A DNA stretch of 64,000 nucleotides. Origin: Lactarius indigo. Its lineage: Eukaryota > Basidiomycota > Agaricomycetes > Russulales > Russulaceae. Below the pieces are notes generated by a model. It was not told the origin of the DNA, ran no database searches, and saw only the letters and a list, made by a program, of their open reading frames with translations. This document shows positions 52,911 through 64,000 of this stretch, in pieces. Every line of letters begins with the position of its first letter. Within the stretch, counting starts at the first letter, position 1. The stretch lies in NCBI GenBank assembly GCA_025766275.1, contig JAFKAC010000037.1, forward strand, positions 536,801-600,800, read 5' to 3'. A program made the position numbers and the translations under genes.

Positions 52911-55665
52911 ATGATTCTCTCTCTTGTTTCAGCCCTCTCTGTCGTCGCCCTCGCTTATGCTGGGTCCCATACAGCGCGCTCTGCAATTGAGAAGAAAGGT
53001 AGGCGAGACTTGCATAGGCCGAGAGGAGGCTGACAACCCACCTCCCAGTGATTGCCCAGATGTTCGAGTGGAACTGGGACAGCGTCGCAGCGGAGTGTAC
53101 TAGTTTCCTCGGCCCAGCCGGCTATGGCTTCGTTCAAGGCTAGCATTTGAGGCTTATCGCATGTCGGGTGCTGACTGTCCCTCAGTGAGCCCTGCACAAG
53201 AGCACGTCCAGAGGCCCGAATGGTGGACAAGTTACCAGCCCGTCTCATACATCCTCGCATCCAAGCGTGGTACCCAGGAGCAGTACGAGAACATGATCCA
53301 CACTTGCCACGCTGCGGGAGTCGGTGTCATCGCTGGTTCGTCGGGAACATAAAGAACTAGTCACTAGCCTTGTTACCACTTGCTGATATGCTCCCCAGAT
53401 ACTATATGGAACCACATGAATTGGCAGGCTTCCGGGACAGGTATTATTGGAAGCAGTACGTAGGTCGCTCTTGTGCGAAGATCGCCCTTCGTTGGGTTCT
53501 AAACTGCAACCGTTTGCGAACCCAGTCTTCACCCACTACAACTATTCCGGCATCTACACGAACAAAGATTTTCACCATTGCGGTCTTGAGCCCAACGACA
53601 CCATCGTCAACTATGGCAACAAAGTCGAGGTGTGGACGTGCGAGCTAGGCGGACTTGCAGAGTACGGCTCTGGGCTCGGGGATCACCTCTTGTAACCACG
53701 CTGACGTATCGCCGTGCACCAGCTTAGCAACGGAGACGGCCAACGTCCGCGGGCAACTTGCGAACTACACGAACAACCTTATCTCTCTGGGGGTCGATGG
53801 CCTGCGGCTGGATGCAGCCATGCGTGCGCACCAGGTCTTCTCACATTGTGAGGTGTTTTACGCTGACGCAATACGCGCTCAGATATGAACCCCAGCGATA
53901 TTGCCGATATCTTGTCAAGACTGACGAGCAAGCCTTACGTCACACAGGAAGTGAGATTCAGCTTACCAGATGGCAGTCCATGGTTTTCGGGCTCATATAG
54001 AATAGGTTATTTGGGGTGAGGGGCAACCTGTCACGCCGAATTTGTACAAAGGAAACGGTGACGTGCAAGAGTAGGAAGATCCAAATTCGTTCTCGAGCTG
54101 CGACTCATTTCCTCTTCACTCGCCGGCAGGTTTCGCTACACCTCTGCGTTGAGGAATGCATTCCTCGGCCAAGGTGGTGGGATCTCCTCGTTGAAGAACC
54201 TCGACAACCGAGGCTGGGTGGCAGGATCCGGTGCGAATGCATTTGTCAGCAACCACGATACAGAGCGGGTACGACCAACCAACCTAATCTATCGTACCTC
54301 GACTTCTGGAGCTTTGACTCGAACACTACGCGTAGAATAAAGGCTCATTGAACGCGTATTCGCCTTCGAACACTTACACGTTGGCCAGCGTCTTCTCTCT
54401 GTATGGACCCCCGTCCTTATCTGCTCAAAGAATCGCTCCTGACGTAATTCACTCGCGTACAGCGCGCATTCTTACGGCAGAATTTCGGTGCTCTCGAGCT
54501 ACGGCAACTTCTTCTACACGGATGCTGGAGCTCCCGATATGAGTACGACTCCCATTTTCTCCGATGATTGAAATCTCCATCAACCTCACTTCCCCAGGTG
54601 CTGGGAGCTGCTCTGACGCGCCCAGTGTAGACGGTTGGTAAGCGCGGGTCGCAGTCATTGTAATCGCACCTAACAAATTGAATCGTCGTCCTTTGCAGGC
54701 TCTGCCAACACCGCTGGCTGGCTATTTCCGGCATGGTCGGATTCCGAAATCAAGTTGGCAGCGCACCGATCACGAAATGGGTCTCCCCGTCATCTCAACG
54801 AATCGCCTTTGCACGCGGTATGCACTTTTCAACCTTGCCCCCTGGTAACTCACGCGTGCGGGGAAAACATAGGCTCGGTTGGCTTCGTCGCGATCAACAA
54901 CGTGGGCAGTAGGTGGAACGCGACGTTCATGACAGGCCTTCCCGGCGGGTCGTACTGCAATGTCATCGACGGCTCAGCGTCCTCCGATGGCACGTGCACC
55001 GGGACCGCGTAGGTTTCTCCCGCCGATTTGCAGAACGACAAAACTTTTAATTTTGCCACAGATTTACTATTGGCTCTGATGGCAGCATGGCCGCCCTAGT
55101 TGGCGCGCACCAGGCGATCGCGGTGCACACGGGCGCGTTGGGAAAAGGAACGAAGCCGAAGTCGACGGAGCTCAGACTAGTGCCGGTGTTGTTCAACGTG
55201 AACGCGACGACTATTTTTGGAGAGGTAGGGTCTCCCCACGATTTCGTCGCCGACCACCGACTGACTTTGCTGCGACAGAACATTTTCGTCTGGGGTGACG
55301 CGCTGGCACTTGGATACTTGGATCCGACCAACGCCGTATGTGTTCCTTTGAATGAGGGCCGGTTCTGGTGGCTGACAATACTACACCCGCCCAGATACCG
55401 CTTGATGCGACCAACTACCCTCTGTGGACCGCGACAGTGTACCTTCCTCCAAACACCACATTCCAATATTCCTTCATTCGCAAAGAGCCGAACGGCACCG
55501 TGAGTTATTCCGCTTTGTTCGTGCGCGTGCACCTGTAACCGACCGAGCGCTGATATGGCGGAATGGATGGGGAATGGACAGCTGATCTCAGAGTCGGCCC
55601 TTCCGGCTAGGGAGGGCATAACCCCAGCTTCGGGAATACTTTCGATCGTGACTAGCTGGCAGTGA
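52911..55665 (+). CDS. Alpha-amylase GH13 with CBM20, copy D, nearly intact
   Basis: Signal peptide [15 protein letters not shown]. Readable in frame across many introns: [140 protein letters not shown], then the C-domain and CBM20 ([26 protein letters not shown]), ending SIVTSWQ. Two splice sites look altered: the donor after GYGFVQ reads GCTAGC instead of GTGAGC, and the acceptor before [10 protein letters not shown] reads CGG. Region II has AAMH where other copies have ASKH or AAKR, a Lys-to-Met change next to the nucleophile. Confidence 0.75.
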
Positions 55666-55988
55666 TCATCAATAGTACCATATCATACTTCTACGCCTTG
55701 GTTTTTATTTTCCTGTCTCTTATTTATTGACTAATTTGTGTTGACCATCATTAAAGAGCTTATTGCTCGTTAAGGTTGGCTGGGCAGTAAACATGCAAGC
55801 ACTGAGAAGTTATGTTGAGTCGATTTTAGGAGTCGCGTTAATGTCCTGGTGCTCCTAATAAAGTGTTGTTTGGAGAAGAGATATGATAATTGATATGGGC
55901 TACATAATTTTGTTTTTGTTTGAACGATGACATGATGACATTGGACTACCTGTAATCTAATAAATCGACCTTTTCTATCTCTTAGGTG
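55666..55988. terminator. Convergent 3' region, amylase D and F-box gene
   Basis: The stops of the two genes face each other over 323 bp. Several AATAAA-like words (CTAATAAAG, CTAATAAAT) could serve polyadenylation on either strand. Confidence 0.4.
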
Positions 55989-57436
55989 TTACAGTACAGA
56001 GCGATTAGAGTGCCCGCGCATAGAGGTGAACCGTTCCAAAGTTGTCACTGACTGGCCCTCTAAGTATAGCGAGTGCATGCATGGCAACACCTCGGCAACC
56101 ATCGCCTCTGTGACCTCTTCGAGCGCAAGAGAAACATGTCCCGCCAACCGCCGACATACACGCAGCGTCTCCACAGCGATAAATGGGCGAAGGAGTTCTA
56201 GCCATTCGTGATGGTCCATATCGTCCCGCCATCCGCGTTGTAGAGCGACCTCATCGATGGAGAGTTGTCGCAGGCTGGAGAGCATGATGGAGCATTGGCT
56301 AATCAGCTGGGCCATCGAGGATACTTGCCAATCTAACCCCTGGCATGAGATCTGAAGGAGAAGGTATGTTTTATGGGGCTGCTCTCGACGACAATCAAGG
56401 CGGACGTTGACACTGTTACCACCAAAACATACGCCCGCGCTCTCGGGGTGGGCCGCCGGGAGATTTCCAGCACGACTGATGAACTGGGAAAGTTGAGGAA
56501 CTCGAAAGACGAGTTGATTGAAATACGTTATTTCTAAGATGGTGAGTTCGGGAGCGTCTATTCGGGCCACGAGCGCCTCCAAATACTCGCAAACACCGTA
56601 AAATTCGAAAAAGGTGAGAGCAGCAAGGACAACTCGCGTTAGGGGAGCGGGGTGTCTTTGATCAGGGATAGAGGTCGGCGATTGAAATCGAATGGAAAGG
56701 GTTTTGAGCCTAGTCAGTGCAGCTAGACCGGTTACCATTGCCTCCGGTGAAATGTAACCAGTCTGGGGTATCTTGTCGAGTTTGAGAGCGACAAGGTCAC
56801 CTGCCGACAGGAGAAGCGCTGGCAGTGCCGGAAAGGGAATTCCGTCTAAGTGGATATCTCGTAAACGTGGGGCAGATCTCCCCAGGAATGAACCAGGAAG
56901 GATGGGCATTTCCCCATCCTTCTGATTCGACGAAAGCCGAAGGCGTGTCAGCTCCGTAAATGGCTCTTGCATCACGGTGGCCATCTTTCCTAATAGCGAG
57001 TTCGTGACAACAATCTCGACACGGCGTACACGATCGGGGTGCTCGATTGCAGCAATGACATCGTCTTCGTCGTTTGGAGCCGTACCGTTGCTGCCGTAGT
57101 AAGAATAGATGAAATAGTCAACGATGATAGGATAGGTTGGCCAGTGACCCAGATTCTTCCTGACAGGTGTTCCGTGTGTACAGAGAAGTTCCAGGTTGAG
57201 ACGGCGTGGTGATGCAAATACGATACATCGCCATCGTCGGCAAACATGTACCAGTTTGTTCCAGCCCCATACAGGGAGAATTGGAAGCCCATAGAAATCC
57301 ATTCGACAGAAGTCAAATATTTCTAGAAGGACACTGTCCGGAAGAGCGCCGATTGTTACAACTATGCCCGGGCCAGACCGGTCAGTGGTCGTCGCAAGGG
57401 CTATTAGGAGCTTGGAAACGTACCTCGAGCCCGCAT
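55989..57436 (-). CDS. F-box/LRR-like protein
   Basis: Putative SCF substrate receptor. The main exon 55989-57361 is one long frame. It begins TIGALPDSVLLEIFDFC, continues WNKLVHVCRRWRCIVF (the F-box), then weak leucine-rich repeats (RLRLSSNQ, LKTLSIRFQS, LEITYFNQLVFRVPQL). A tiny first exon 57424-57436 (ATG plus four codons) joins across a 62-nt intron with CTGAC branch, giving 461 aa. The start is the weakest part. It lacks the N-terminal domain of the 8008 gene but is otherwise the same general family (compare LTILEITYFNQLVFRVPQLSQF with LEQLSVTLLNTVGFALPHLSHF). Confidence 0.8.
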
Positions 57437-58224
57437 TCCCCTCAATTTCTTAGAGTAATTTCCAGCAATATTTGAGCCGTTATGGAGCCCGCGTGTCCGA
57501 GTTGAAGTGTTGTGATTGGGCGAATAAAAATAAGCAGGATCACACGGCGGGCCATGGGACGCGATATGACTACTGAGGGATTAACGGCCAGTCCTTGGTT
57601 AATTGATAGTCGAGTGATGCCAAAAAAAGGAGATCATACACACCAATGAGAACCCATTAATGGAAACAGTGGGGTACCTGGACAACTTAGGACGACGGGA
57701 TAGGGTGTGCAACTTCATATACTGTGCCAGCATCCCTTGCAATTTTTTTTTTTTCTTTTTTGATGTGCGCATCACCGCCACATCATGTAACTTACAGCGT
57801 GGTAAGCGCGTCAACAGCGTCTGAATTTCAAAACGGACGCTTTGACCATTGTTCCACGATTATCACTGCGTTGGCGGTCATTGATCAGAGTTGGCTCGAT
57901 TCTGCCGCCGCCTGATCACTCCTGTGTAGGCTTTTGCATTCCACGAATGGTTGGGGAGAGCGCTTACCGCCCAAGTTACTCACCCATCTATTCCGGCTTT
58001 ACCAAAACAGATTCCCGCGCCCAGCGAGAAGAACAAGGCTTGAAAATGGGTCCAGTTACCAGAATAATGTGGGTCATGCCAAGTTGGGGGCTCTAGGTGT
58101 TGTAGAAATACAATAATAGCGAGAGAGGACGGAAGACTTGCCGTAAGTAAGGGTGGGGGGCACCATACAGTATGTTACGTGACCCCAGGCCTGATACAGT
58201 GAACTGACTTGTCGCCCTTTGCAG
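57437..58224. other. Intergenic, no gene recognised
   Basis: Upstream side of the minus-strand F-box gene; contains a run of T with interruptions at 57740-57761. No supported ORF. Confidence 0.4.
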
Positions 58225-59076
58225 GTAAGTTACTACCAACTCCACTGGCTGACTACTGTATATGCACCTTTCGACCCTGCCTCTCCTCATGGCAACTCGT
58301 AGTGGGGATATTTGACGCGTTTGGGGACATAACTTCGTCGCGACTAACAACAACGCAAACCGCGAGTGGTGCACGACGGTCACAACGGACTTTCCCCGCG
58401 GGTACTGCAACGTCGTCGGCGGCTCGTTGTCCTATGATGAGGGCACGTGGAACGCGTCGGGACCGCATTCGGCTCCACTCTTCTGCCGGGATACTGCAGA
58501 TTAGTCATTTATTGCAGTTTTGCGATTGGCTCTGAACAATAGCTTGCGCGCCGCCCGTCAGCGCGCACCAAGGCGATCGCAGTGCACTATTGGCACGTTG
58601 GGCAGCGAGCCGAGGCACGTGCCAGTCTGTGTGTCGCTCATCATTCAACTTGAGCGCGACGACCACTTTTGGAAAAGGTTGCGTCGCTGATCTATGATGG
58701 ACTGTGTCCCAAAAACAGAACACTTTTTGTCGAGGGCAGCGCGTCGCAACTTGGAAACGGGCGCCCTGTCCAAACGAACGCGGTATGTCTTTCTTCCCTT
58801 AGGCATGGGGATCGATTCTGGTCGCTGACGACGCCACGCACGATGCAGATACCGCTCGATCTGACGAACTGACCCCGTGTGGACCCCAACGACGTACCTT
58901 CACCCCCAGTACTCGTTCGTCTGAATTCGCAAAGCGTCGAATGGCTCCGTGTCATTTCGCCTTTGCGCGCCTACGCGTGACATGATGGAATGAATGGGTT
59001 CTATCATAGTCGCCTTCGGCTAGTGAAGACACAACCCCAGCGTCAGGAATATGCTCTGCTGATCGTGACTAGTTCA
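58225..59076 (+). pseudogene. Relic of a fifth alpha-amylase (C-domain and CBM20)
   Basis: Decayed similarity to the 3' third of copies B and D: CTTTGCAGG followed by CCAACTCCACTGGCTG, then GTCGCGACTAACAACAAC, GCGGGTACTGCAACGTC-TCGGCGG, CGATCGCAGTGCAC, GCGACGACCACTTTTGGA, GATACCGCTCGATCTGAC and a 3' end GATCGTGACTAGTT. No frame is open. The catalytic barrel is absent. Confidence 0.65.
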
Positions 59077-60011
59077 TAAATGGTGCCATATCGGCCCCGC
59101 TTTGCTCACAAGCGTTTCTGCGCTTGTTTTCACTTTACCCATAAATTTCAGTAAAGCGCTTCGTTGTTGTTGGGGCTGGGGGTGGGTGGGCGTTCGCAAC
59201 TTGATGCGCCTTGATGGGTTAATTTTAAGATGCCGTGGTGTCATGTGCTGTCAATGTTCAATGCTGCGTTACGTAGCCGAGTTCGACGGAATAATGTCGT
59301 AGGCTGTCATAACTGTATGAAAAAACCTTTTTTATGACAGTTAGACAGTAAAATCAATCATAACGAAGCAGGGAGCGTGTTCGTACACGAGCAATACAGC
59401 GACGATACATACAATGGATACATATGAAGAGATGCATGTGCGTGATTCACCACTAATGTCTACATCCGTGGGCTCTGCTTGATGAACATGGTACCTATAT
59501 GTATATATGAAGTGGGTGTAGTGCGATTATGCGCTTTGGCGAACTGATGGAGAAGAGAAGCGGATCTAGACAGGAGCCCGCGGGGGAGAGCGCACAGATA
59601 ATTGGTTGCCAGAACGACGACGCCTTATTGACGCCGTGTGAAGGGTGCGCAAAACTCAACATTTCTCTAATTTCACATCCACTTCACCAAACCTGGGAAT
59701 GTCTTGGTCAAAGGCGGGACGCAAGGATCGTCAGTCCGGCGGGAGGAAGGGGCTGGTCGATCGTCAAGACGTGGACGGGATCAAAATCGAAGGACCAAGA
59801 TCGGCGTGAATGCGTGACTAGCGATTCTTTGCTTTGCAGCCACTGGCATGGCCACCCATCTCCGCAGAACCTCGGAAATTAAATTCGACTTCTATTGCAA
59901 ATCACCATCCTACGCACGGCTTCAAAATGTTCATTCACACTCCACTTAGGCAGCCTTTCTTCTGGCCTGTCTGTTCCCTTTCCCCCCCACCGACACCCTC
60001 CTCCTCCCACC
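59077..60011. other. Intergenic, no gene recognised
   Basis: Holds the promoter of the gene starting at 60012. A 117-codon ORF at 59529-59882 has no recognisable feature. Confidence 0.4.
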
Positions 60012-61671
60012 ATGCCGTCCTTCATGCGTAGGTTCAAGCAGTCCCAAAATCTCGACATCAAAGACACGCCCAGTCTCATGCATTCGCCATCTACGATCTC
60101 GTCGACATCTCAATCCTCTGCCTCGATATCCCTGCGCCGACGGATGACGACCCTTGCTTCTATGTTACATTTTCGTAGGGGACGGGGACGCCCCTCCTCC
60201 AAGGCCATTTCTCACATCTCCAGTGTTCCATGGCCCCGCTCTCCTAGCCGCTCGCCATCGCCTCCATCTCCTGATATCCGTCCTCCCAGCGGCCTCGGCC
60301 GACGTGCTAGCATCATCTCCGAGCTCGACATGGGCTGCACCGATTCGCCCGTCTCACCTACCTTCCCGCGCATGTCCGAGATGTTCCCCAGCGTACCAAC
60401 ACACATCGTCCCTCCCAGCGCCCGATCCTCTTTCCAAACGCACCCCACCCGCGCCCGCACACTCAGCTCACCAGCATTCCTTCACTCCCCAACCGAGTCC
60501 GCGCATACACCTCCTGCACCACCACCACCACCCCAGCGTATCATAGTGACTACCCCACAGGCATTCGAGCCGCGCAGCCCACGGTTGGCCCGACAACAGG
60601 CGCGTCAGAGCCCGCCGATCCCACTCTCATTCGTCTTGGCACATATCCCACGCTCGAGGCTACCCATCCTTGCACGTGTCTCAAAACGCTTCAGCGCCGC
60701 CGTCCAACTCGCGCTATACCGCGCGCTCGAGCTGACTGCCGACGACGCCGACGCATGCGTTGCGCGGCTAGCTGGCGCACCCCATCTCGCGGCGCTCGTA
60801 ACGACACTCACGCTACGCGCCTACCCGCCCGCGCACGGCCCGTCCTTCGTGCTTGCGCTAGCCCTGGCGCTCCGCTCTATGCGCGCGCTCTCGGCGCTGA
60901 CCCTGCCGGCCTTCGACACGGAGTTGCTCTCCGCGGCGCCGGGCACGCTCACACATCTCACGCTGCTCGCCGACACGCTGCCCTACGCGTTCTTCGACGA
61001 CTTTCTCGCCGCACCTGCGCGTGCGCGTCTCACGCACCTTGCGCTTCCTCACTTCGTCGGCGTGCCCCCTGCAGCGCACGAAGTCCCACCCGCCGCCGTG
61101 CCACGCCTTGCCGTGCTCGATAGCAGCCCCGGCCTCGCGGCTGCGCTTGCTCCTGACCGTCCGCTCCGCAGCGTGACGATGCGCATCGCGAGCACGCTGT
61201 ATGATGGCTTGCGCCCCGCGGCGCTGTTTGGCGCGCTCGGCGGCGCACTGAAGGAGCTCGTGCTTGTTCTTGCGCCTGACGTGGACGTGCGTACGCGCGG
61301 GCGGTTATTGGGCGCGCTGGGAAATACGGGTGCGGGGCTCGAGATACTCGAACTGAGCCTGGACGGCACTTCAGATGAGGTACGCGTCGGCTGCCCTTCT
61401 CTGTACTACTACTTTGTCTCTGACTGATCGGTACTAGGTCTCGCTGCAAGCGCTTTACAAGCAAGTCGGATCGCTATTGCCAAATGTGCAGGCGCTTCGA
61501 ACGCTCCGCCTACGGGCTTCTCTGCCGACCGAGACTGCCAAGTCGGACGAAGGTCCGTCGCGTCTCGCGATGTGGACGCGACCTCCACTGGGATCGGCAT
61601 TACGCTACGTCGTCTTTCCTTCGGGGGCGCATTGGGAACTGGAGCAGGGGGAATGGGTACGTGTGAACTGA
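60012..61671 (+). CDS. F-box-like/LRR protein with long disordered N-terminus
   Basis: Exons 60012-61379 and 61438-61671 give 533 aa. The start is the ATG in CACCATGCCG; an upstream in-frame stretch from 59895 is less likely. Residues 1-195 are Ser/Pro-rich with many basic patches. Around 200-240 an F-box-like helix pair appears (PIPLSFVLAHIPRSRLPILA, RVSKRFSAAVQLALYRALEL). Then come Ala/Leu-rich LRR-like repeats (MRALSALTLPAF, GTLTHLTLLADTLPY, RARLTHLALPHF) and a Trp-containing C-terminus. High GC and codon bias resemble the housekeeping genes rather than the amylase region. Exact role unknown. Confidence 0.78.
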
Positions 61672-62233
61672 ACTTATTTATGTATACTTTTTTTTTTTTT
61701 GGATGTTTTCTTTGCGCATATATCCCCCTCATTCGATAACCACGCTCATTACGACTTGACCTTTTTTCTCAAGAGAGAAGGGCACAGGTCTCCATCCAGA
61801 CAGCCTCTCTTTATTTGATCGCTGCATGATCGCTACCCGATATCCTCGCATTATAGCTGTCTATAGTTCCGTCGTAAAGCCCATATACATCACGTTACTC
61901 CCACCGTGTACATAACACGACACGCACTCAACAAATCATTACCTTGTCTAAACTGTCCTGGATTGCGTGCTTCGCTCTTCTATCTGAGAATAGTCGTTAA
62001 GTACAGACTATGATCGAATTCATGACAGAGTCTATGTAGCAAGTATAAAAATAACACACATACGTACATACCGATGTTGGTGGGAGATATATCAGATCAT
62101 TGAGACATTAATGTATTGCACCGAAAACAGTTTTTCCAAAACCTAATCGACTTGACCGCCGTTCACCGGAATTGGTTCGAAAAGTGACAACGGATACATC
62201 AGCCTGTATACCATGAGAAGGTGGAGCGCCGGT

Positions 62234-62451
62234 CCAGCGCCAAGGGCAATTCGTGCGCTGGTACCGGGTCGGGGAGTGGGAGCGTGACGTTAGGGTTATG
62301 GGGCGGAGGTACTTCAGCCAGGCATGTACGTTCTTGTGCGGACCAGCGCCAAGGGCAATTCGTGCACTGGTACCGGGTCGGGGAGCGGGAGCGTGACGTT
62401 AGGGTCATGGGGCGGAGGTGCTTCAGCCAGGCATGTACGTTCTTGCGCGGC
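62234..62451. repeat. Tandem duplication of a 109-bp unit
   Basis: Two copies beginning at CCAGCGCCAAGGGCAATTCG (62234 and 62343), nearly identical through GCATGTACGTTCTTG. The minus strand reads through both copies without a stop (LPLPDPVPVHELPLALV repeated). A minus-strand segment at 62470-62680 (FLVLDVHDLAVCRNWPFEED) could be spliced to it, but no gene model is secure. Confidence 0.75.
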
Positions 62452-63347
62452 ATCAGGTCTATCTAAGAAGGGGGTATGGAGACGGTAGACACGTACCGAT
62501 CTTGTCACCCTTCGCCTCGCGCCCGAGCACTGCACGTCCTCCTCGAACGGCCAGTTGCGGCATACAGCCAGGTCGTGCACATCAAGGACGAGAAAAGAGT
62601 GGATGCAGGGCTGGTATAGCTTCTCTATTGTCTTTCCGCTCCTGGAAGATGACGGCTCCGATGCAGCGGATGGGATGTACATCGCGCATGGAGGGGAGTC
62701 TGGGCTCAGACGTTATCGTCGCGTCTTTGTGATGCGAGTCACGCGGCGGGGACTGGGTAAAATGGGTCAGTATCCAGGTTGGCGAGAAAGATGGAGAGGG
62801 CGGTTATGCCATTTTCTTTGCTCTGCTGCTGACTTCTGAGAACGCGTAGGCGGACGGACACCTGGTGTCATTTTCGAGTTCTGAGCCAGACTGACGTCCT
62901 AAGCGAAGATAATTGCGCACGTACTCCATTTGAGGGGCAGTTTAAGTCGTCTTTTGCGTGTGTTGTTGAGAGGGTCACAGGGTTGATTGAGGGGGATGTT
63001 GTCGAGCTGACTATTTCCGATGAATTGGTGTCAACGAGAGCGAGAGCAATGAGATAGTTGAGAGAAACGCCGGCGGCCACAAGTCGAGCCAAACGGCGTG
63101 GTCGACTGCCCCATGTCATCAGACAGTTGATGGCAGTTGGCAATTCTGGGCATGTCGTCGAGAAAGTTGGAACAGAACGGCTCAAAGCGCTCGTGCATCG
63201 TGGCGCAATGCCGCTGTTGTTTTTCACACGTGCGTCTTCCTGCATCTATCCACCTCCATTCGTCGCTCCTACATCCACCTTTGCTTCATCGGAGTTCTTC
63301 ACACAGCACCCAAGCTTAGAAAACCAAATTCCTTATATCTTGGAATG
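62452..63347. other. Unresolved region, possible minus-strand exon
   Basis: A minus-strand stretch at about 62470-62682 looks protein-like (KTIEKLYQPCIHSFLVLDVH) with a GTACGT donor at its end, but start, partner exons and family could not be established. Confidence 0.3.
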
Positions 63348-64000
63348 GAATCGAATTCACGATCTGCAACTAATGTGGACGTTCAGGATCAGTTAGTCGA
63401 GCAACTTCTACTTGAGCATACATAGGCTGACCGGTTCACGTACAGATATATTCATTTAAAAAGTATATGGGACCTATCATTGCTTCTGAGCAGAATTGAT
63501 GTTCCCGTAGAAATATCTGTCGACTTTATCGAGAAACGTCCTACATACGACCTAGAGCTCATTTTCATGGACGATGCCGGTGTCAAATACAAGTCCAACA
63601 CATTCAAGAACGACACCCGTGTTTGGTGGAACCCTAAGATGTTCGCCGTATTTGCCCTCACCATCGAATGCTAATTTCTTTCGCACAGCCATGTTAGGAC
63701 CTTCACCAGTTCGACGTTGTCCATCCAGCAGCGAGCGCGTCTCAAGATAAGGGCTACCACCATTTCGGTCAATTTTAAGCCAGACAAGTTCGGAGACAAC
63801 AATATTGTCCGTCTGGAAGGTGGTGATGCCTTGTTCCTGGTACAGCCCGTTTCATGCTCAGAGGCTTCACAGATAGCAAGCGTCGCGTTACCGTAACCTT
63901 TGTGTACGGGAAACCCAAACCCGTGGGTCTTTGGTTGTTCCCTAGTGCCAGGAAGCCGTTGAATTCCCCCTGTAGTTGACAGGCGTCACTCGCGCTCTTG
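63348..64000 (+). CDS. 5' part of a C2-like, beta-rich protein gene (runs off window)
   Basis: Exon 1 starts at about 63348 (MESNSRSATNVDVQDQ). A GTTAGT donor and CTGAC branch give a 54-nt intron, after which exon 2 reads YIHLKSIWDLSLLLSRIDV, PVEISVDFIEKRP, YDLELIFMDDAGVKYKSNTF and RVWWNP. A further exon from about 63690 reads RTFTSSTLSIQQRARLKIRA, TTISVNFKPDKFGDNNIV. The alternating beta pattern and WWNP phrase resemble the C2-like N-termini of large mushroom proteins, some of which are NACHT/WD receptors, but the rest lies beyond the window. The exon 2 to 3 joint does not fit any phase cleanly. Confidence 0.45.

Noticed and set aside
59895..60011. Upstream in-frame start for the 60012 gene
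   Set aside because: The stretch is low-quality in composition, and the ATG at 60012 has a better context (CACCATGCC).

Overview
The window reads as nuclear DNA of a filamentous basidiomycete, most likely an Agaricomycete. Genes are dense, compact and split by 45-70 nt introns with GTRNGT donors, CTRAY branch sites and CAG/TAG acceptors. The protein families also fit: F-box/LRR proteins, secreted chitin deacetylases, GH13-CBM20 amylases, and a G protein of the kind expanded in mushrooms. All calls come from reading the sequence; no search was run. Exon joints were checked by phase and by length modulo 3 wherever exact positions are given.

Layout. 1-6474: housekeeping genes on the + strand (mitochondrial EF-G 3' part, complex I 9.5 kDa subunit, p47/Shp1 UBX protein, Nse3 MAGE protein). 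8008-14071: tandem F-box paralogues with a shared, unrecognised N-terminal domain; the first is intact, the second is frameshifted. 15775-22365: two minus-strand chitin deacetylases inside a segmental duplication; the left is broken, the right is intact. 23879-29123: a MULE transposon with inverted repeats, an intact 899-aa transposase, and captured, multiplied fragments of a host cyclin gene. 30592-35402 (minus): a P-loop G-protein gene interrupted by the most remarkable object in the window. 35512-36719: ERCC1/Rad10, head to head with it. 37056-38129: a single-pass membrane protein. 38835-40512: OMA1-like mitochondrial protease. 41323-55665: four tandem alpha-amylase genes that arose by doubling of a two-gene block, with a fifth relic at 58.2-59.1 kb. 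55989-57436 and 60012-61671: two further F-box/LRR-like genes. The right edge holds the start of a beta-rich, C2-like gene.

Highlight. Between 31017 and 34263 the minus strand of the G-protein gene contains about 48 consecutive intron-like units with a 68-nt period. Each has a GTGAGT-type donor, a CTGAC branch site and a pyrimidine tract ending in CAG. Neighbouring units are separated by exactly three nucleotides. These triplets are highly variable (18 kinds among 48), whereas the splice signals around them are conserved. If spliced as drawn, the mRNA would contain a run of 3-nt micro-exons supplying a stretch of about 48 amino acids.

A second window-wide theme is that many genes, mainly the duplicated ones but also single-copy ERCC1 and OMA1, carry single-base frame breaks that are nearly all +1 insertions. 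This could be real decay, or residual long-read sequencing error.
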